Of a stretch of DNA of 61,805 nucleotides, positions 1-9,319 are shown piece after piece. The stretch is from CAVOGJ01 sp963700865 (lineage in GTDB: Bacteria; Planctomycetota; Planctomycetia; Pirellulales; Pirellulaceae), in NCBI GenBank assembly GCA_963700865.1, contig CAVOZC010000012.1:1-61805 (forward strand), read 5' to 3'. The position numbers and the translations under genes were made by a program. A model generated the notes under the pieces. It was not told the origin of the DNA. It made no database searches and saw only the letters and a program-made list of their open reading frames with translations. Position 1 is the stretch's first letter. Each line of letters starts with the position of its first letter.

Positions 1-36
1 CCGACGTGTGATCGTCCGAGGCGTGGAAAAGGGGTG

Positions 37-786
37 GAAACGGGGACAGGTCCAGTTATTGACGAAATCGGGTCGATGTGGTAATCTCCGGCCATGCCCC
101 GCACTGCCCGACATGCTCCTGGTGGATACATTTATCACGTGCTCAATCGAGGCGTGGGCCGACAGCAACTCTTTTTCAACGATGATGACTACCTGGCTTT
201 CGAACGCATCATTGTCGAGACGCTTGAAAAACGGGAGATGCGGATCCTGGGCTATTGCCTGATGCCCAACCACTGGCATTTTGTGCTCTGGCCGAGAACG
301 TGACGGCGATCTCGGACAATTCATGCAGCGGTTGACGATTACGCACGTCACGCGCTGGCAAAGAAACTACGACAGGGTCGGTTACGGGCACATGTACCAA
401 GGCCGCTTCAAGTCGTTTCCCGTCGAGACAAATGACTATTTCTGTCAAGTCATGCGGTACGTCGAACGCAATGCGCTGCGAGCCAATTTGGTTTCAAGGG
501 CCGAAGATTGGCAGTGGGGCAGCCAGTGGATCCGGCAGTTCGGATCGGCGGGGCATCGCGCGATGCTGTCGGATTGGCCCATGCCGCAGCCCCGTCAATG
601 GGTTCACTACGTCAATGAACCGGCCACCGATGCAGAGCTTCAGGCGATTCGCCGCAGTTGCCATCGAGGCTCACCCTGTGGCTCCGGAAATGGGTCAGGA
701 GAACAGCAAAGAAACTGGGGCTGGAGTCAACGTTACGGGCACCTGGACGACCAAAGCTATCATGAAACTGGACCTGTCCCCGTTTC
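37..786 (+). mobile_element. REP-type/IS200-like transposase element with perfect 21-bp inverted ends
   Basis: The transposase gene at 94-765 is bracketed by a perfect 21-bp inverted repeat at 37-57 and 766-786. Each arm contains the near-palindrome GGACAGGTCC (left) or GGACCTGTCC (right), and the outer flank is GAAAC/GTTTC. Such short palindromic flanks fit REP-associated tyrosine transposases, which recognise hairpin ends rather than classical terminal inverted repeats. A relative at 5124-5699 keeps only the right end. The boundaries come from the repeat arms; no target-site duplication is expected for this class and I see none. Confidence 0.75.
94..765 (+). pseudogene. REP-associated tyrosine transposase (Y1_Tnp/IS200-like), frameshifted
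   Basis: The N-terminal part (MPRTARHAPGGYIYHVLNRG) is the usual start of Y1_Tnp transposases. The HUH metal-binding motif is visible as PNHWHFVLW near residue 62. Just after it the frame breaks at about position 299, where AGAACGTGACGG replaces the AGAGAACGACGG of the 5.1-kb copy. The rest (FMQRLTITHVTRWQ, GHMYQGRFKSFPVE, ending near NYDRVGYGHMYQ) continues in another frame. A second indel near 685 returns the sequence to the starting frame, and it stops at 763-765. These enzymes make single-strand cuts through an active-site tyrosine and mobilise or maintain REP hairpins. As written the protein is not functional, unless the indels are sequencing errors. Confidence 0.8.
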
Positions 787-944
787 TCCCGTTTCTCCTC
801 GGCTTTGTCGATTCTTAGAGCGGATCGCCCATAGGGTTTTGGGAGAACGCCACTCTTGTGGTCAGCAAAGCTGGCATTCACATTCTGTTATTTTCAGAAA
901 TTGGCAGCCGCGTTGTGAATTGTCAGGGCGAGTCGCGATCCACA

Positions 945-2552
945 TTACCGCAATACGTCGCGATAGAGATTGCCCCCGACCAATTCGTTGGCGGCCATCA
1001 GGCCCGAGATCATGACGTTGACAATGCCGTGTGCGGCGCGGCAACTGGCACCGCACAGGTAAACCCCCTTGATTTCGGTTTTCGCGGCAGGTCGTCGTAT
1101 TAACTGGCCTGGGGTAGCCGCAATCCCGTACGATGTGCCGCCGGTGGAATTCGTGTAGCGTGAATGCGTCAGTGGCGTGGAGACCTCGATGAAGTCGATC
1201 TCGCGGTCGATGTTAGGAAACACTCGTTTTGCCACACGGATTAATCGGCGGGCGAACTGCTCCTTCCGCTCCCGATAGACCGGGTTCTTGCGATATGCCC
1301 CGCTGCGGTGTTCCCCTTCGCTCGTGCCCCAAGCGGCCGGTTGTGAAGGGGCGATCGACAACAGTTGCACGTTACTGAAGCCCGGCGGCGCGCACTTCGT
1401 GTTCGTAGGGTCTTTCACGGAAGTGACGGAAACGTAGACAAACGGGCTTTCGGAAAAGCGCCCGGCGGCGGCATCGGCGTAAACTGACTCGGTGTCGTAA
1501 TCCGGGTAGATCCAATAGTTCGTGCGGGGGAAACCCTCCCGACGCAAGTCGCACTTCAGTCCCAAAAACACGGCGCCCAAAGCTGGAGCCATTTCGTATC
1601 GGTCAACTCGTTCGAGAGTACTCGACCGAAGGTGCTCACGGCCGATCAGGTCGCGAAACGTGTGTTTGATATCTGCGTTCGAGATTACACCGGCGGCGCC
1701 GACGGTGTGGCGGCCCACGTGTTTGTTCTGGAAGGTCACGGCTCGGACTTGGCCACCTTTGACTTCGATTCGTTCGACTTGGGCCCGCAGCAGGATTTTT
1801 CCGCCATGTCGTTCAATGCTTTCGGCCAGCGCGTCGGAGAGCACCTGCCCGCCCCCCTTAGGAAAATACGCGCCTTCGAGGTAGTGCAGTGCGATAGCGA
1901 TCGGCATAAACACCGACACGCGGCTATTCGGCATGGCGTAGTCGCCTTGTTGTCCAGCCAACACGGCTCGCAGTCGGGGGTCGTCCGTGCAGGTATCCAG
2001 AAACTGCGTGAACGTTTTACCGGCCCACCGCATCATGACCCACAGCCGCGGGAGTGTGAGAAGCATTCTCCAGGGGTTGGCACGGGTGCTGATGTTTGCA
2101 TGGGCGCTAATGAGATGCTCTAGTTGTTGCATCACTTTGCAGTACCGCCGGATGCCGCGCTCCTCACCGGGAAACTTTTTGAGGAGCCGGTCGCGAAATC
2201 GGTTGAGGCCTTGGGGCACGCGGAACTCAAAATCGGGAAAGAGGAACGTGTCGAAGCCATCCGGATCCATCTGCTCGAACTCGACGCCGTCGGCCCCGGC
2301 TGCGCGGAGGATCTTGGGGATCGTTCCGCCGTGGCCGCAGCCACCTAAATAGTGTAGGCCAACGTCAAACTCGTAATTGGCCCGCTTGAAGACCGTGGCG
2401 TTGCCGCCAGGCGTTGAGTGCTTGTCGAGCACCAGCACCTTCTTACCACGCTTTGCCAGCAGGGCGGCGGCTGTAAGCCCCCCCGTCCCCGCGCCTACAA
2501 CGACCACGTCATGAGGCCGGTTGTCGAATGAACGCAGTCGGTCAGCTGGCAT
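945..2552 (-). CDS. FAD-dependent phytoene desaturase/retinol saturase-like oxidoreductase
   Basis: The 535-residue protein opens with a canonical dinucleotide-binding motif (VVVVGAGTGGLTAAALLAKRG, here split by residue context) followed by the LDKHSTPGGNATVF segment that binds FAD in CrtI-type enzymes. GLHYLGG near residue 70 resembles retinol saturase/carotenoid isomerase relatives. The C-terminal GVYLCGASCRAAHGIVNVM is the second FAD-contact region. The family saturates, desaturates or isomerises polyene chains, but the substrate cannot be read from sequence. An in-frame TTG lies 6 bp upstream at 2558; I prefer ATG 2552. The gene stands alone and is transcribed towards the transposase element. 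Confidence 0.8.
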   Translation of the reverse strand: MPADRLRSFDNRPHDVVVVGAGTGGLTAAALLAKRGKKVLVLDKHSTPGGNATVFKRANYEFDVGLHYLGGCGHGGTIPKILRAAGADGVEFEQMDPDGFDTFLFPDFEFRVPQGLNRFRDRLLKKFPGEERGIRRYCKVMQQLEHLISAHANISTRANPWRMLLTLPRLWVMMRWAGKTFTQFLDTCTDDPRLRAVLAGQQGDYAMPNSRVSVFMPIAIALHYLEGAYFPKGGGQVLSDALAESIERHGGKILLRAQVERIEVKGGQVRAVTFQNKHVGRHTVGAAGVISNADIKHTFRDLIGREHLRSSTLERVDRYEMAPALGAVFLGLKCDLRREGFPRTNYWIYPDYDTESVYADAAAGRFSESPFVYVSVTSVKDPTNTKCAPPGFSNVQLLSIAPSQPAAWGTSEGEHRSGAYRKNPVYRERKEQFARRLIRVAKRVFPNIDREIDFIEVSTPLTHSRYTNSTGGTSYGIAATPGQLIRRPAAKTEIKGVYLCGASCRAAHGIVNVMISGLMAANELVGGNLYRDVLR

Positions 2553-4013
2553 TTTCAATCGTCCATACTTCGAAATGTGTTCCGATGTTTGTGCCGGCTC
2601 GGCACATCGAGTGGGTGCCGGCGCCGCATAACTTATTAGCTTTTCTTGCGATAGTTTCCATCGGCCCTAGATTTCATGAAGGACCCCGCGACCATCAATC
2701 GCCCATGGAGGAAACGCGGTGCACCCAAGAGACCTCAATCAAGACGGCGCGGAACATCACCACCGCGACAGCTCGTTTGTACACCCAACTGTGGTGACTC
2801 TCCTTTGCGACTTTGCGTCTCCTAATTAACGTCTATCCTATTCATCGCCCGGTGGTGATACGCTAGGTGGTAATCATCGGACGTTCAAGCAAATAGCGAA
2901 CCCTTGGCACGGAGTGCCGCAGCAGTCCTTATCTCCCGCTGTTCAGCAGTACCGTTGTGAACATAGGACGCCAGTGAGCGACTCATTACTGCTTGGAATT
3001 TTAGTCGCCGCTGAGGCTCACTCTTAGGCCCATTGTAAAAGCGTCTTTAAAGGAAGCCGAGGAGGATTTTGGCGTAAAATCTTATCGGGATACTCTCCTA
3101 GATTTATCCTGGCCGTTCTTGAATTTAGAGTCGGATCCGATGTTGATAGAATAGCAAGTCTGGACGCTGATCGCACGGAATTCTTGGTACCAACAGGGGA
3201 CGCAACACTTCTTGCGATGTTCGGTCTTGGGGCTTGAGATTGATTTTCCGTTCATTGCTTTTCGCGCAGAGAGACACGGAGCCATACGTCGCTCGCGGCG
3301 TGTGCATTCCCTCCGTGGCTCCGTTGGGGAAAGGCTTCCGGTCACAAGCCTGACCCCCGGATACGCCCGCAACGACTATCCGTGCCGGGGATTGGGATGG
3401 GTTTCCACCTCAGATTGATGGTCGGCCATCAAAAGATGATATCTGGAACCGCTGATGCGGTCGTGAACGCTGATGGATAAATGACCAGTCGGCAAAAGAT
3501 TACCGCTCCGTCATCAGCCGTAGGTGCTGAGCCTTAATGTAGATGGGGGTTATGACAACTCATGGGCCACCAGTACCTTCAATTACAAATTGTTGGCGAG
3601 AATCACGACCCTGCTGAGAGCCGCAAACCCTGTCGCTCATCCCGATCAACGCCGCAGGCGTTACTCATCGTAGCCCAGGGCAAGCGCTCGTGAGTTCCAC
3701 GAACGAACGCGCCGCCCCGGGTCACTCAGCCGACGATTGGTCGGCCGAGCCGCCCGCGTGCCAGCGGCGGGCCGTAAACCGTGGCCGAAACGCCACCCGC
3801 AAGAACTCGGGCCAAGAGGGAAACGATCTTGGAAATCGCGGCGGTCCAAGCGACAATCCTCCAGGGAGCGCTTGCCGTGTGGCCGTCACACGCTCCGGTC
3901 GCCGTGATTTCGACAAAATGTTTGGCGCGAGTCGCTGCGGCCGCGCCCCCCACGATCGTCCCACGCCAAAATCAATTGGGGGCGGCCAAAGGTCGCCCAG
4001 AGAAAGGAGATCT
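2553..4013. other. Long intergenic stretch with a diverged repeat copy; no convincing gene
   Basis: This 1.46-kb stretch has only short, composition-driven open frames on both strands and none has recognisable motifs. It holds a diverged copy of the 12-13.7 kb tandem repeat at about 3447-3533, and a stretch near 3260-3320 of the 'cgcagagagacacggag / ccgtggctccg' type that recurs between genes elsewhere in the window. Two overlapping frames at 3726-3953 (minus) and 3781-4017 (plus) run alongside the zinc-ribbon gene's upstream region, and I could not choose either as real. Confidence 0.5.
3447..3533 (+). repeat. Diverged copy of the 270-bp repeat's leading segment
   Basis: The order GGAACCGCTGATG, then ACGCTGATGG, then TGACCAGTCGG, then CAGCCGTAGGTGCTGAGCCT matches the first ~85 bp of the tandem unit at 12176 onward (GAACCGCTGATG, GACGCTGATGGG, TGACAGGCCGAAG, CAGCCGTAGGCGCTAGCCT). 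Substitutions are scattered through it. This shows the unit is a dispersed family, of which the 12-13.7 kb block is a local amplification. Confidence 0.7.
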
Positions 4014-4163
4014 ATGAAGCAACAAGACAACAAGCACGAAACACCGATCGGTCGCCCGGTGTGTCCTGCCTGCGGAGGCCCGTTGATCGAGATGCGGGCC
4101 AAGCTCCAGTGCTCCCGTTGCCACACGATCTGCGAGACCTGCTGTGAGGGTGGACGCGGATGA
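4014..4163 (+). CDS. 49-residue zinc-ribbon protein
   Basis: This very small protein carries three CxxC pairs: CPAC (residues 17-20), CSRC (33-36) and CETC-C (40-44), with RAKLQCSRCH between the first two. That is the layout of a small rubredoxin/zinc-ribbon fold. A strong ribosome-binding site (AAAGGAG, 4003-4009) lies 5 nt before ATG 4014, which fixes the start. Its stop overlaps the start of the next gene (ATGA at 4160-4163), so the two are translationally coupled. Specific function is unknown; coupling suggests it acts with or regulates the adjacent amidohydrolase-like enzyme. Confidence 0.8.
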   Translation: MKQQDNKHETPIGRPVCPACGGPLIEMRAKLQCSRCHTICETCCEGGRG

Positions 4164-4939
4164 TGTTGTCACAACCCGTCATCATCCACGTCCCGCACGC
4201 CTCGACCGTCATCCCGGACGATGTGCGGCCCACCTTCTGCCTGGCGGACGACGAACTCCAGACCGAACTGATCCGGATGACGGACTGGTATACGGACGAA
4301 CTGTTCGCCATGCCGGGCATCACGTGTCTTCATTACCCGGTCAGTCGCCTCGTCGTGGACCCGGAACGCTTCGTCGATGATGACCAGGAATTGATGTCGC
4401 GGGTCGGCATGGGAGCCGTCTATACGCAGACCAGCTTCGGCACGCCGTTGCGGCAGGAACTCTCGCCGGTCGAACGACAAGCCTTGCTGGATCGTTACTA
4501 TTGGCCGCACCACCGGCGACTCGATCAACTGGTCGCGCAGGCTTTAGAGCAATTCGGCCGCTGCCTGATTATCGACGCCCACAGTTTTTCGCCACATCCC
4601 CTGCCCCACGAACCGCATCAGCAGCCCAACCGTCCCGACTATTGCCTGGGGACGGGCGCGTATCACACCCGCCTGAAACTGGTCGATGCCGCCGAGTCGT
4701 GCCTGTGGGCGATGCACAGGTCGGTGTTTCGGGATCGTCCTTTTGCTGGCACGTTGGTGCCGCAGCGTTACTACCAGACCGATCGCCGGGTGCAATCGAT
4801 CATGATCGAGGTCAGTCGAGGCCTTTATCTGCAGCCAGCATCCAGCGACCGTAGCGACGGCTTCGACGCGACGTCACTGGAGGTGCATCAGCTGGTCAGC
4901 ACGATCATCGAGACCTTTCAGCAGATGAACATCTGTTGA
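4160..4939 (+). CDS. N-formylglutamate amidohydrolase family protein
   Basis: The 259-residue protein has the family's N-terminal PVIIHVPHASTVIP segment (the His pair is metal-binding), SRLVVDPERF near residue 62, CLIIDAHSFSPHPLP (the DAHSF motif) and the conserved C-terminal MIEVSRGLYL. Members hydrolyse N-formyl-L-glutamate in histidine degradation (HutG type) or related N-acylated substrates. No other hut gene is in the window, so the true substrate is open. It starts inside the stop codon of the upstream zinc-ribbon gene. The product is cytoplasmic with no signal peptide. Confidence 0.85.
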   Translation: MMLSQPVIIHVPHASTVIPDDVRPTFCLADDELQTELIRMTDWYTDELFAMPGITCLHYPVSRLVVDPERFVDDDQELMSRVGMGAVYTQTSFGTPLRQELSPVERQALLDRYYWPHHRRLDQLVAQALEQFGRCLIIDAHSFSPHPLPHEPHQQPNRPDYCLGTGAYHTRLKLVDAAESCLWAMHRSVFRDRPFAGTLVPQRYYQTDRRVQSIMIEVSRGLYLQPASSDRSDGFDATSLEVHQLVSTIIETFQQMNIC

Positions 4940-5123
4940 ACTTCCGCATCGATTGCGATTGAGTTTCCAGGCGCGAGATGGATCGCCGGGCAGAGCGACG
5001 ATTTGCATGGGATTCGGTCATAGGTCACCAACGCATCCGCTCCGCATCCAGATCGATTCCCCAGTCGTCCCACACGAGGGCCGGAACCACCTGAGAGCTC
5101 GCCCGTCCGTCGGCCCATTGCAT

Positions 5124-5699
5124 TTTGTCGAGACGCTTGAAAAACGCGAGATGCGGATCTTGGGCTATTGCTTGATGCCCAACCATTGGCATTTTGTGCT
5201 CTGGCCAGAGAACGACGGCGATCTCGGTAGATTCATGCAGCGATTGACGATTACGCATGTCACGCGCTGGCAAAGAAACTACAACCTGGTCGGCTACGGG
5301 CACATGTACCAAGGCCGCTTCAAGTCGTTTCCCGTCGAAACAGATGACTATTTCTATCAAGTGATGCGGTACACCGAAAGGAATGCGCTGCGAGCCAATC
5401 TGGTTGCACGAGCCGAAGATTGGCCGTGGGGCAGCCTTTGGATCCGGCAATTCGGATCGGCCGAGCACCGCGCGATGCTGTCGGATTGGCCCATGCCTCG
5501 TCCCCGCAGTTGGGTTCATTATGTCAACCAACCGGCCAGCGATGCCGAACTGGAGGCCCTTCGACGAAGTTGCCGTCGCGGCGCTCCCTACGGCTCGGAA
5601 GCATGGGTCAACAAAACAGCAAAGAAACTGGGGCTGGAGTCAACGTTGCGATCCCCTGGACGCCCAAAGAAAGCATAAAACAGGACCTGTCCCCGTTTC
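5124..5699 (+). pseudogene. 5'-truncated REP-type transposase copy retaining only its right end
   Basis: Homology to the first element begins abruptly at about 5124 (TGTCGAGACGCTTG, matching 213 onward). The first ~40 codons and the left inverted end are therefore missing. From there the frame is clean through the HUH motif PNHWHFVLW, GHMYQGRFKSFPVE and the basic tail SPGRPKKA, to TAA at 5676-5678. The right end (5679-5699) differs from the first element's right arm by one base. This copy shows what the unbroken C-terminal half of element 1 should look like. Upstream sequence supplies an open but unrelated N-terminus, so any product would be chimeric. Confidence 0.8.
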
Positions 5700-5894
5700 T
5701 CTTTCTTGCTCAATCGAAATCATCTGCCCGTAGGCCTACGTTGTCACGCCCAGCAGGATTGCGACCGGCCACAATCCACCGTGCAGTGGATGGCCATGCT
5801 GGCAGACCGCTTGAGCCGCGCTGGCAATGAGGGTCTAGGCATCCTCAACGGCAGAGGGACATGCAGTGCGGAGAGTACTGCGGTAGATGTTCAC

Positions 5895-6715
5895 TCAGTC
5901 AAGAAACGCGACGAATGCCATGGCTCTTGATTGGGTCTCGGTATTCATCTCGACGCGATGCCAACCGAAAAGACGAATCGTCGCATGGTCGGGGTGCGAC
6001 ACGGCTCCTTGGACGAACACGGTAGGATCCCTTTGCATCACGCGCCAGTTCCACCTGGCTGCCGCGGGACTTGTCTGCAACAACGCCTGGTATTCCGCTG
6101 TGGTCAGTCCGTTCGGATGCTGTCCGCAGACGTAGACCGTCGTACCACCGACTCGGTACAAGCAGGCGCACATGTGCGGTTTGCCGCGTCCTCGCCGTAA
6201 CGGCTCGTTGCGAAGCACCAGCTTTTTATTCACCATCATGCCGGTGCTGGCACAAAGAACCACTCACCTTGTCGAATGAAGGTATCGGTCTTGCGGCGAT
6301 GACGCTGTTTTCGCTTGCCCTTTTTGCCGCTTTCCAGCTGGCGGATAACGTCGGGTTTGAGCGCCTCTTTAGCGGTGACCACGCTGCTGACCGCGGCCCG
6401 TTCGGGAATCCCGGCGACGAACCAATGCCGCTCATCATGACCGCAAAGAAACTTGTCTTTCGTGTCAGGTAACCCGGCGCGCTTTGGCTGCTGGCGGACC
6501 ATCAGGAGCAGGTGGCGCTCCTTGGGCTGTACCTCCAGGACCTCGACATCGGCGTTACCGTCCGCCTGGATGTCAAAGTATTCGCCTTTGCGGTCATGGG
6601 CGATATCGATAACGACGGGGCCGACCGCGGGCGGCCAGCGGCGCTGCGCCAGTGGTCGGATACGCACGCGCGCACCAAGCTTTGCGAATTTGGATATGAG
6701 CAGGTTGGGGTTCAT
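5895..6715 (-). pseudogene. Conserved hypothetical protein, frameshifted in the middle
   Basis: Two minus-strand frames abut at about 6236-6262. The N-terminal half runs from ATG 6715 (MNPNLLISKFAKLGARVRI...) to GEWFFVPAPA and a stop. The C-terminal half continues one base out of frame (MMVNKKLVLRNEPLRRGRG, then GGTTVYVCGQHPNGLT). Joined, they make one ~270-residue protein. I do not recognise the family; it is soluble, has no signal peptide and has a basic segment (SGKKGKRKQRHRRK) at the middle. In-frame sequence continues upstream to 6796, but ATG 6715 is the more likely start. Confidence 0.55.
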
Positions 6716-6980
6716 GCCGAGATAGACACGGAGATACCTGCAAAGGTTCGCGGACCCTGGAACGGACGCGCGGCACACGCGACTACGGTGTTCCATTCTT
6801 CGTTGGCTTGGACAAGAATAGGGAGATCAACCAAACGGCTCTGCTTGGGCCCACCGGAACCGAATGAAGTATTAGACACACGGGAAGCCAAAGTGCAGGT
6901 ATAGCCGTTCTCATTCCATGGTCGCCCGATCCCTGAGACACGATCCCTGGGTCCCAGGTTTCACGGAGGAGCTACGTGCT

Positions 6981-7357
6981 ATGTATGATCTTGCAACATA
7001 CTTTGCCTGGTTTGTGCTGGCCTTGCTGTTTTGCTTGGCCATCGCGATGATCGTCGCGATCGGATCGCTTCCCAAGAAAATCGCCACCCAGCGGCACCAT
7101 CCACAAGTCGCTGCGATCAACGCCGCCAGTTGGATTGGCCTGTGCGCTCGGCGGTCTCGGCTGGCCCATCGCGTTCGTGTGGGCTTTTCTCCGCACCGAC
7201 TTGACGGACGACGACGACGATATTACAGACGCGAGCAGCGAGCTGCGCGAAGCCGCAGACTGCCTCCACAACGGAACTTGAACAGCTGCGGCGACATGTG
7301 GAAGAACTGCGAGCTGAACTGGAGTCGCTGAAGAGAGCACGCGACCCACAGACTTAG
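6981..7357 (+). pseudogene. DUF3302 (YiaW-like) inner-membrane protein, two frameshifts
   Basis: Start ATG 6981 follows the ribosome-binding site CGGAGGAG. The first helix is FAWFVLALLFCLAIAMIVAIGSLP, then KKIATQRHHPQVAAINAASWIGL. At about 7142 the frame shifts to LGGLGWPIAFVWAFLRTDL (second helix) and an acidic DDDDD run. At about 7250-7275 it shifts again to a coiled-coil tail (ELEQLRRHVEELRAELESLK) ending at TAG 7355-7357. The two-helix plus coiled-coil plan and the downstream HlyD gene match E. coli YiaW. It probably assists the neighbouring membrane-fusion protein. The protein reads well once the two single-base shifts are corrected. Confidence 0.7.
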
Positions 7358-7410
7358 CTATTCCAACCGCTACAAGTCAGGACTTCATCGCTGGGAAGGA
7401 ATCGTTCACG

Positions 7411-8535
7411 ATGATCGCATTGTTCACGCTGCTCTACGCGCTCGGCATTTGGCTGATTTACGTCAGATGGCGGATCAAACCAACGCCGACGAACATTGCG
7501 ATTTCAGCCGCCATCGGTTGCCTAGCGGTGGGGCTGATCGTGATCCTGTGGCAATTCTCCTCGCCGACGTCCGGCCAACTCGTCGTCAGCCGCTATACCA
7601 TTCAGATCGTACCGCAGGTGCGGGGCCCCATCGAGAAACTGGGCGGCGAACCCAATGCACCTCTCAAGAAGGGCAAGGATATCCTATTCGTGGTCCAGAA
7701 GGATCTGTACGAAATTGCGGTCGAACAAGCCAGGGCCTCGCTGGCGGCAGCCAGCAAGACGGTCGAACAGATGCAGGCGGGGGTGAAAGTCGCCGCGGCG
7801 ACGATTCGCGAAGCCGAGGCGCAAACCGCGGCGGCACAGGCGGAGTTCGAAGCGGCCACGGAATCCGAAGGACGGGTCGCCGGCGCGGTCAGCAAGGTCG
7901 AATTGGTGAAACTGGGTCAGCGGTACGCGGCGACCCAAGCGAGCTTGGAAAAGGCCAAGGCCAGTCAAGATCAGGCCAGCCTGACGCTGGAAGTTGCGGA
8001 ACGCAACGTCGAAAGCGCGGAGGCGAATCTGGAGAATGCGGAGTTTAATCTTGCGCAATGCACCGTCTACGCGCCGAGTGACGGATTCGTCACGAACTGG
8101 CAAGTCCGCGAAGGCGCCATGGCCGTCCCCCTGCCGCTCGCGCCCTTGGGCACGTTCGTGGATACCTCGCAAGTCGGACTGGTCGCTTCCTTCGGTCAAA
8201 ATGTCCTCAAGAATGTGAAGCCCGGTGATCGCGCCGAATTCGCATTCAAGTCGCGGCCTGGTGAAGTCCTCGCGGGCTCGGTTCAATTCGTGATTCAGGC
8301 CAGCGGCGAAGGTCAGTTTGTGACCTCCGGCACGCTCGGATCGGCATCAAACGTTGGTTCGCGAGGCCAGTTCGCCGTGAGATTCAACTTGGACGATAAC
8401 GAGCAGGCCCAATCGTTGGCGATGGGAACGGCCGGAATCGCCGCGATCTATACGAACGTTGGTTCGCCGTTTCACGTGATCAGCAAGGTGACCGTCCGCA
8501 TGAAGGCGTGGATGTACTACCTGATTCCCATGTAG
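7411..8535 (+). CDS. HlyD-family membrane-fusion protein (YiaV-like)
   Basis: The 374-residue protein has two N-terminal hydrophobic stretches (ALFTLLYALGIWLIYV and IAISAAIGCLAVGLIVILW) acting as a signal anchor. These are followed by a biotinyl-lipoyl half (VPQVRGPIEKLGG), an alanine/glutamate-rich coiled-coil hairpin (~residues 105-205), the second lipoyl half (CTVYAPSDGFVTNWQVREG) and a beta-barrel domain. The C-terminus VRMKAWMYYLIPM closely resembles the end of E. coli YiaV. The family forms the periplasmic adaptor of efflux systems. No pump or outer-membrane channel is adjacent. It lies 53 bp after the DUF3302 gene, probably in one operon. Confidence 0.85.
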   Translation: MIALFTLLYALGIWLIYVRWRIKPTPTNIAISAAIGCLAVGLIVILWQFSSPTSGQLVVSRYTIQIVPQVRGPIEKLGGEPNAPLKKGKDILFVVQKDLYEIAVEQARASLAAASKTVEQMQAGVKVAAATIREAEAQTAAAQAEFEAATESEGRVAGAVSKVELVKLGQRYAATQASLEKAKASQDQASLTLEVAERNVESAEANLENAEFNLAQCTVYAPSDGFVTNWQVREGAMAVPLPLAPLGTFVDTSQVGLVASFGQNVLKNVKPGDRAEFAFKSRPGEVLAGSVQFVIQASGEGQFVTSGTLGSASNVGSRGQFAVRFNLDDNEQAQSLAMGTAGIAAIYTNVGSPFHVISKVTVRMKAWMYYLIPM

Positions 8536-8661
8536 GGTAAGGTTCACAAGGTGCGCTGCGATGGGTATGGCACCCGATGAGCGCAAGCGTCGCAACCGTG
8601 CCCCTTGCCTTACCATGGGAGCCGAACCACGCGCCGCGGTTGGTGATCAAGGAATCCACTC

Positions 8662-9278
8662 ATGCCCGACGAATCTCCCGGCAAACAGCGTTTTCAGCAA
8701 GCCTATGCGAGCCGGGCCCCTTGGGATATCGGCAGGCCGCAGCCGGCGTTCGTCCTGGCGGCCGACCGGATTGACGGCTCGATCCTCGATGTGGGCTGCG
8801 GAACGGGAGAGAACGCGCGCTCTTCTTCGCCGCTCGAGGCCACCACGTCACCGGCATCGACTTTCTTGAACAGCCGATTGCGGAAGCAAAGAGAAAGGCC
8901 CGGGAACGAGACCTGAAGCCGACCTTTGCGGTCTTCGACGCTCTCCACCTCGAGGCGATCGCGGAAGTCTTCGACTCCGTTATCGACTGCGGGCTGTTTC
9001 ACGTCTTCTCGGACGTTGACCGACCACGTTACGTCCAAGGTCTAGCAACCGCCGTCAAGCCAGGTGGCGAACTGTTCCTGCTGTGCTTCAGCGACAAGGA
9101 ACCAGCGGGCGACGGGCCTCGCCGAGTTTCGCCAGAGGACATTCGCAGTGCCTTTGCGGACGGGTGGAATCTAGAATCGATCGAAGAGGCTCGATTTGCA
9201 ACCCGGACGGACCGCGAGGACATTCATTTCAGTCAGGGAGGTCCGTTTGCCTGGTTCTGCGTGCTTCGCAGGCTGTAG
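8662..9278 (+). pseudogene. SAM-dependent class I methyltransferase, frameshifted
   Basis: ATG 8662 begins MPDESPGKQRFQQAYASRAP; the SAM-binding motif I is ILDVGCGTGENA near residue 46. At about 8816 (GCGCGCTC) the frame slips by one base. The fold continues as ALFFAARGHHVTGIDFLEQP (motif II acidic residue), then VIDCGLFHVFSD (motif post I/IV) and VKPGGELFLLCFSDKEP, ending at TAG 9276-9278. The corrected protein is about 205 residues, typical of small Methyltransf_25/11 enzymes. The substrate is unknown, and the neighbouring genes give no pathway clue. Confidence 0.75.
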
Positions 9279-9319
9279 CGCCACGCCAGCCATCCATCGC
9301 GGGACGAGCCGTCCCGGCA

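Noticed and set aside
4161..4163. TGA at the end of the zinc-ribbon gene as a third Sec codon (followed by TGTTGT)
   Set aside because: It overlaps the ATG of the next gene and readthrough sequence is not protein-like; a normal ATGA stop-start overlap explains it.
6236..6262. TGA in the middle of the hypothetical protein as Sec
   Set aside because: Readthrough in the same frame meets another TGA two codons later, while a one-base shift restores a good protein; a frameshift explains it better.
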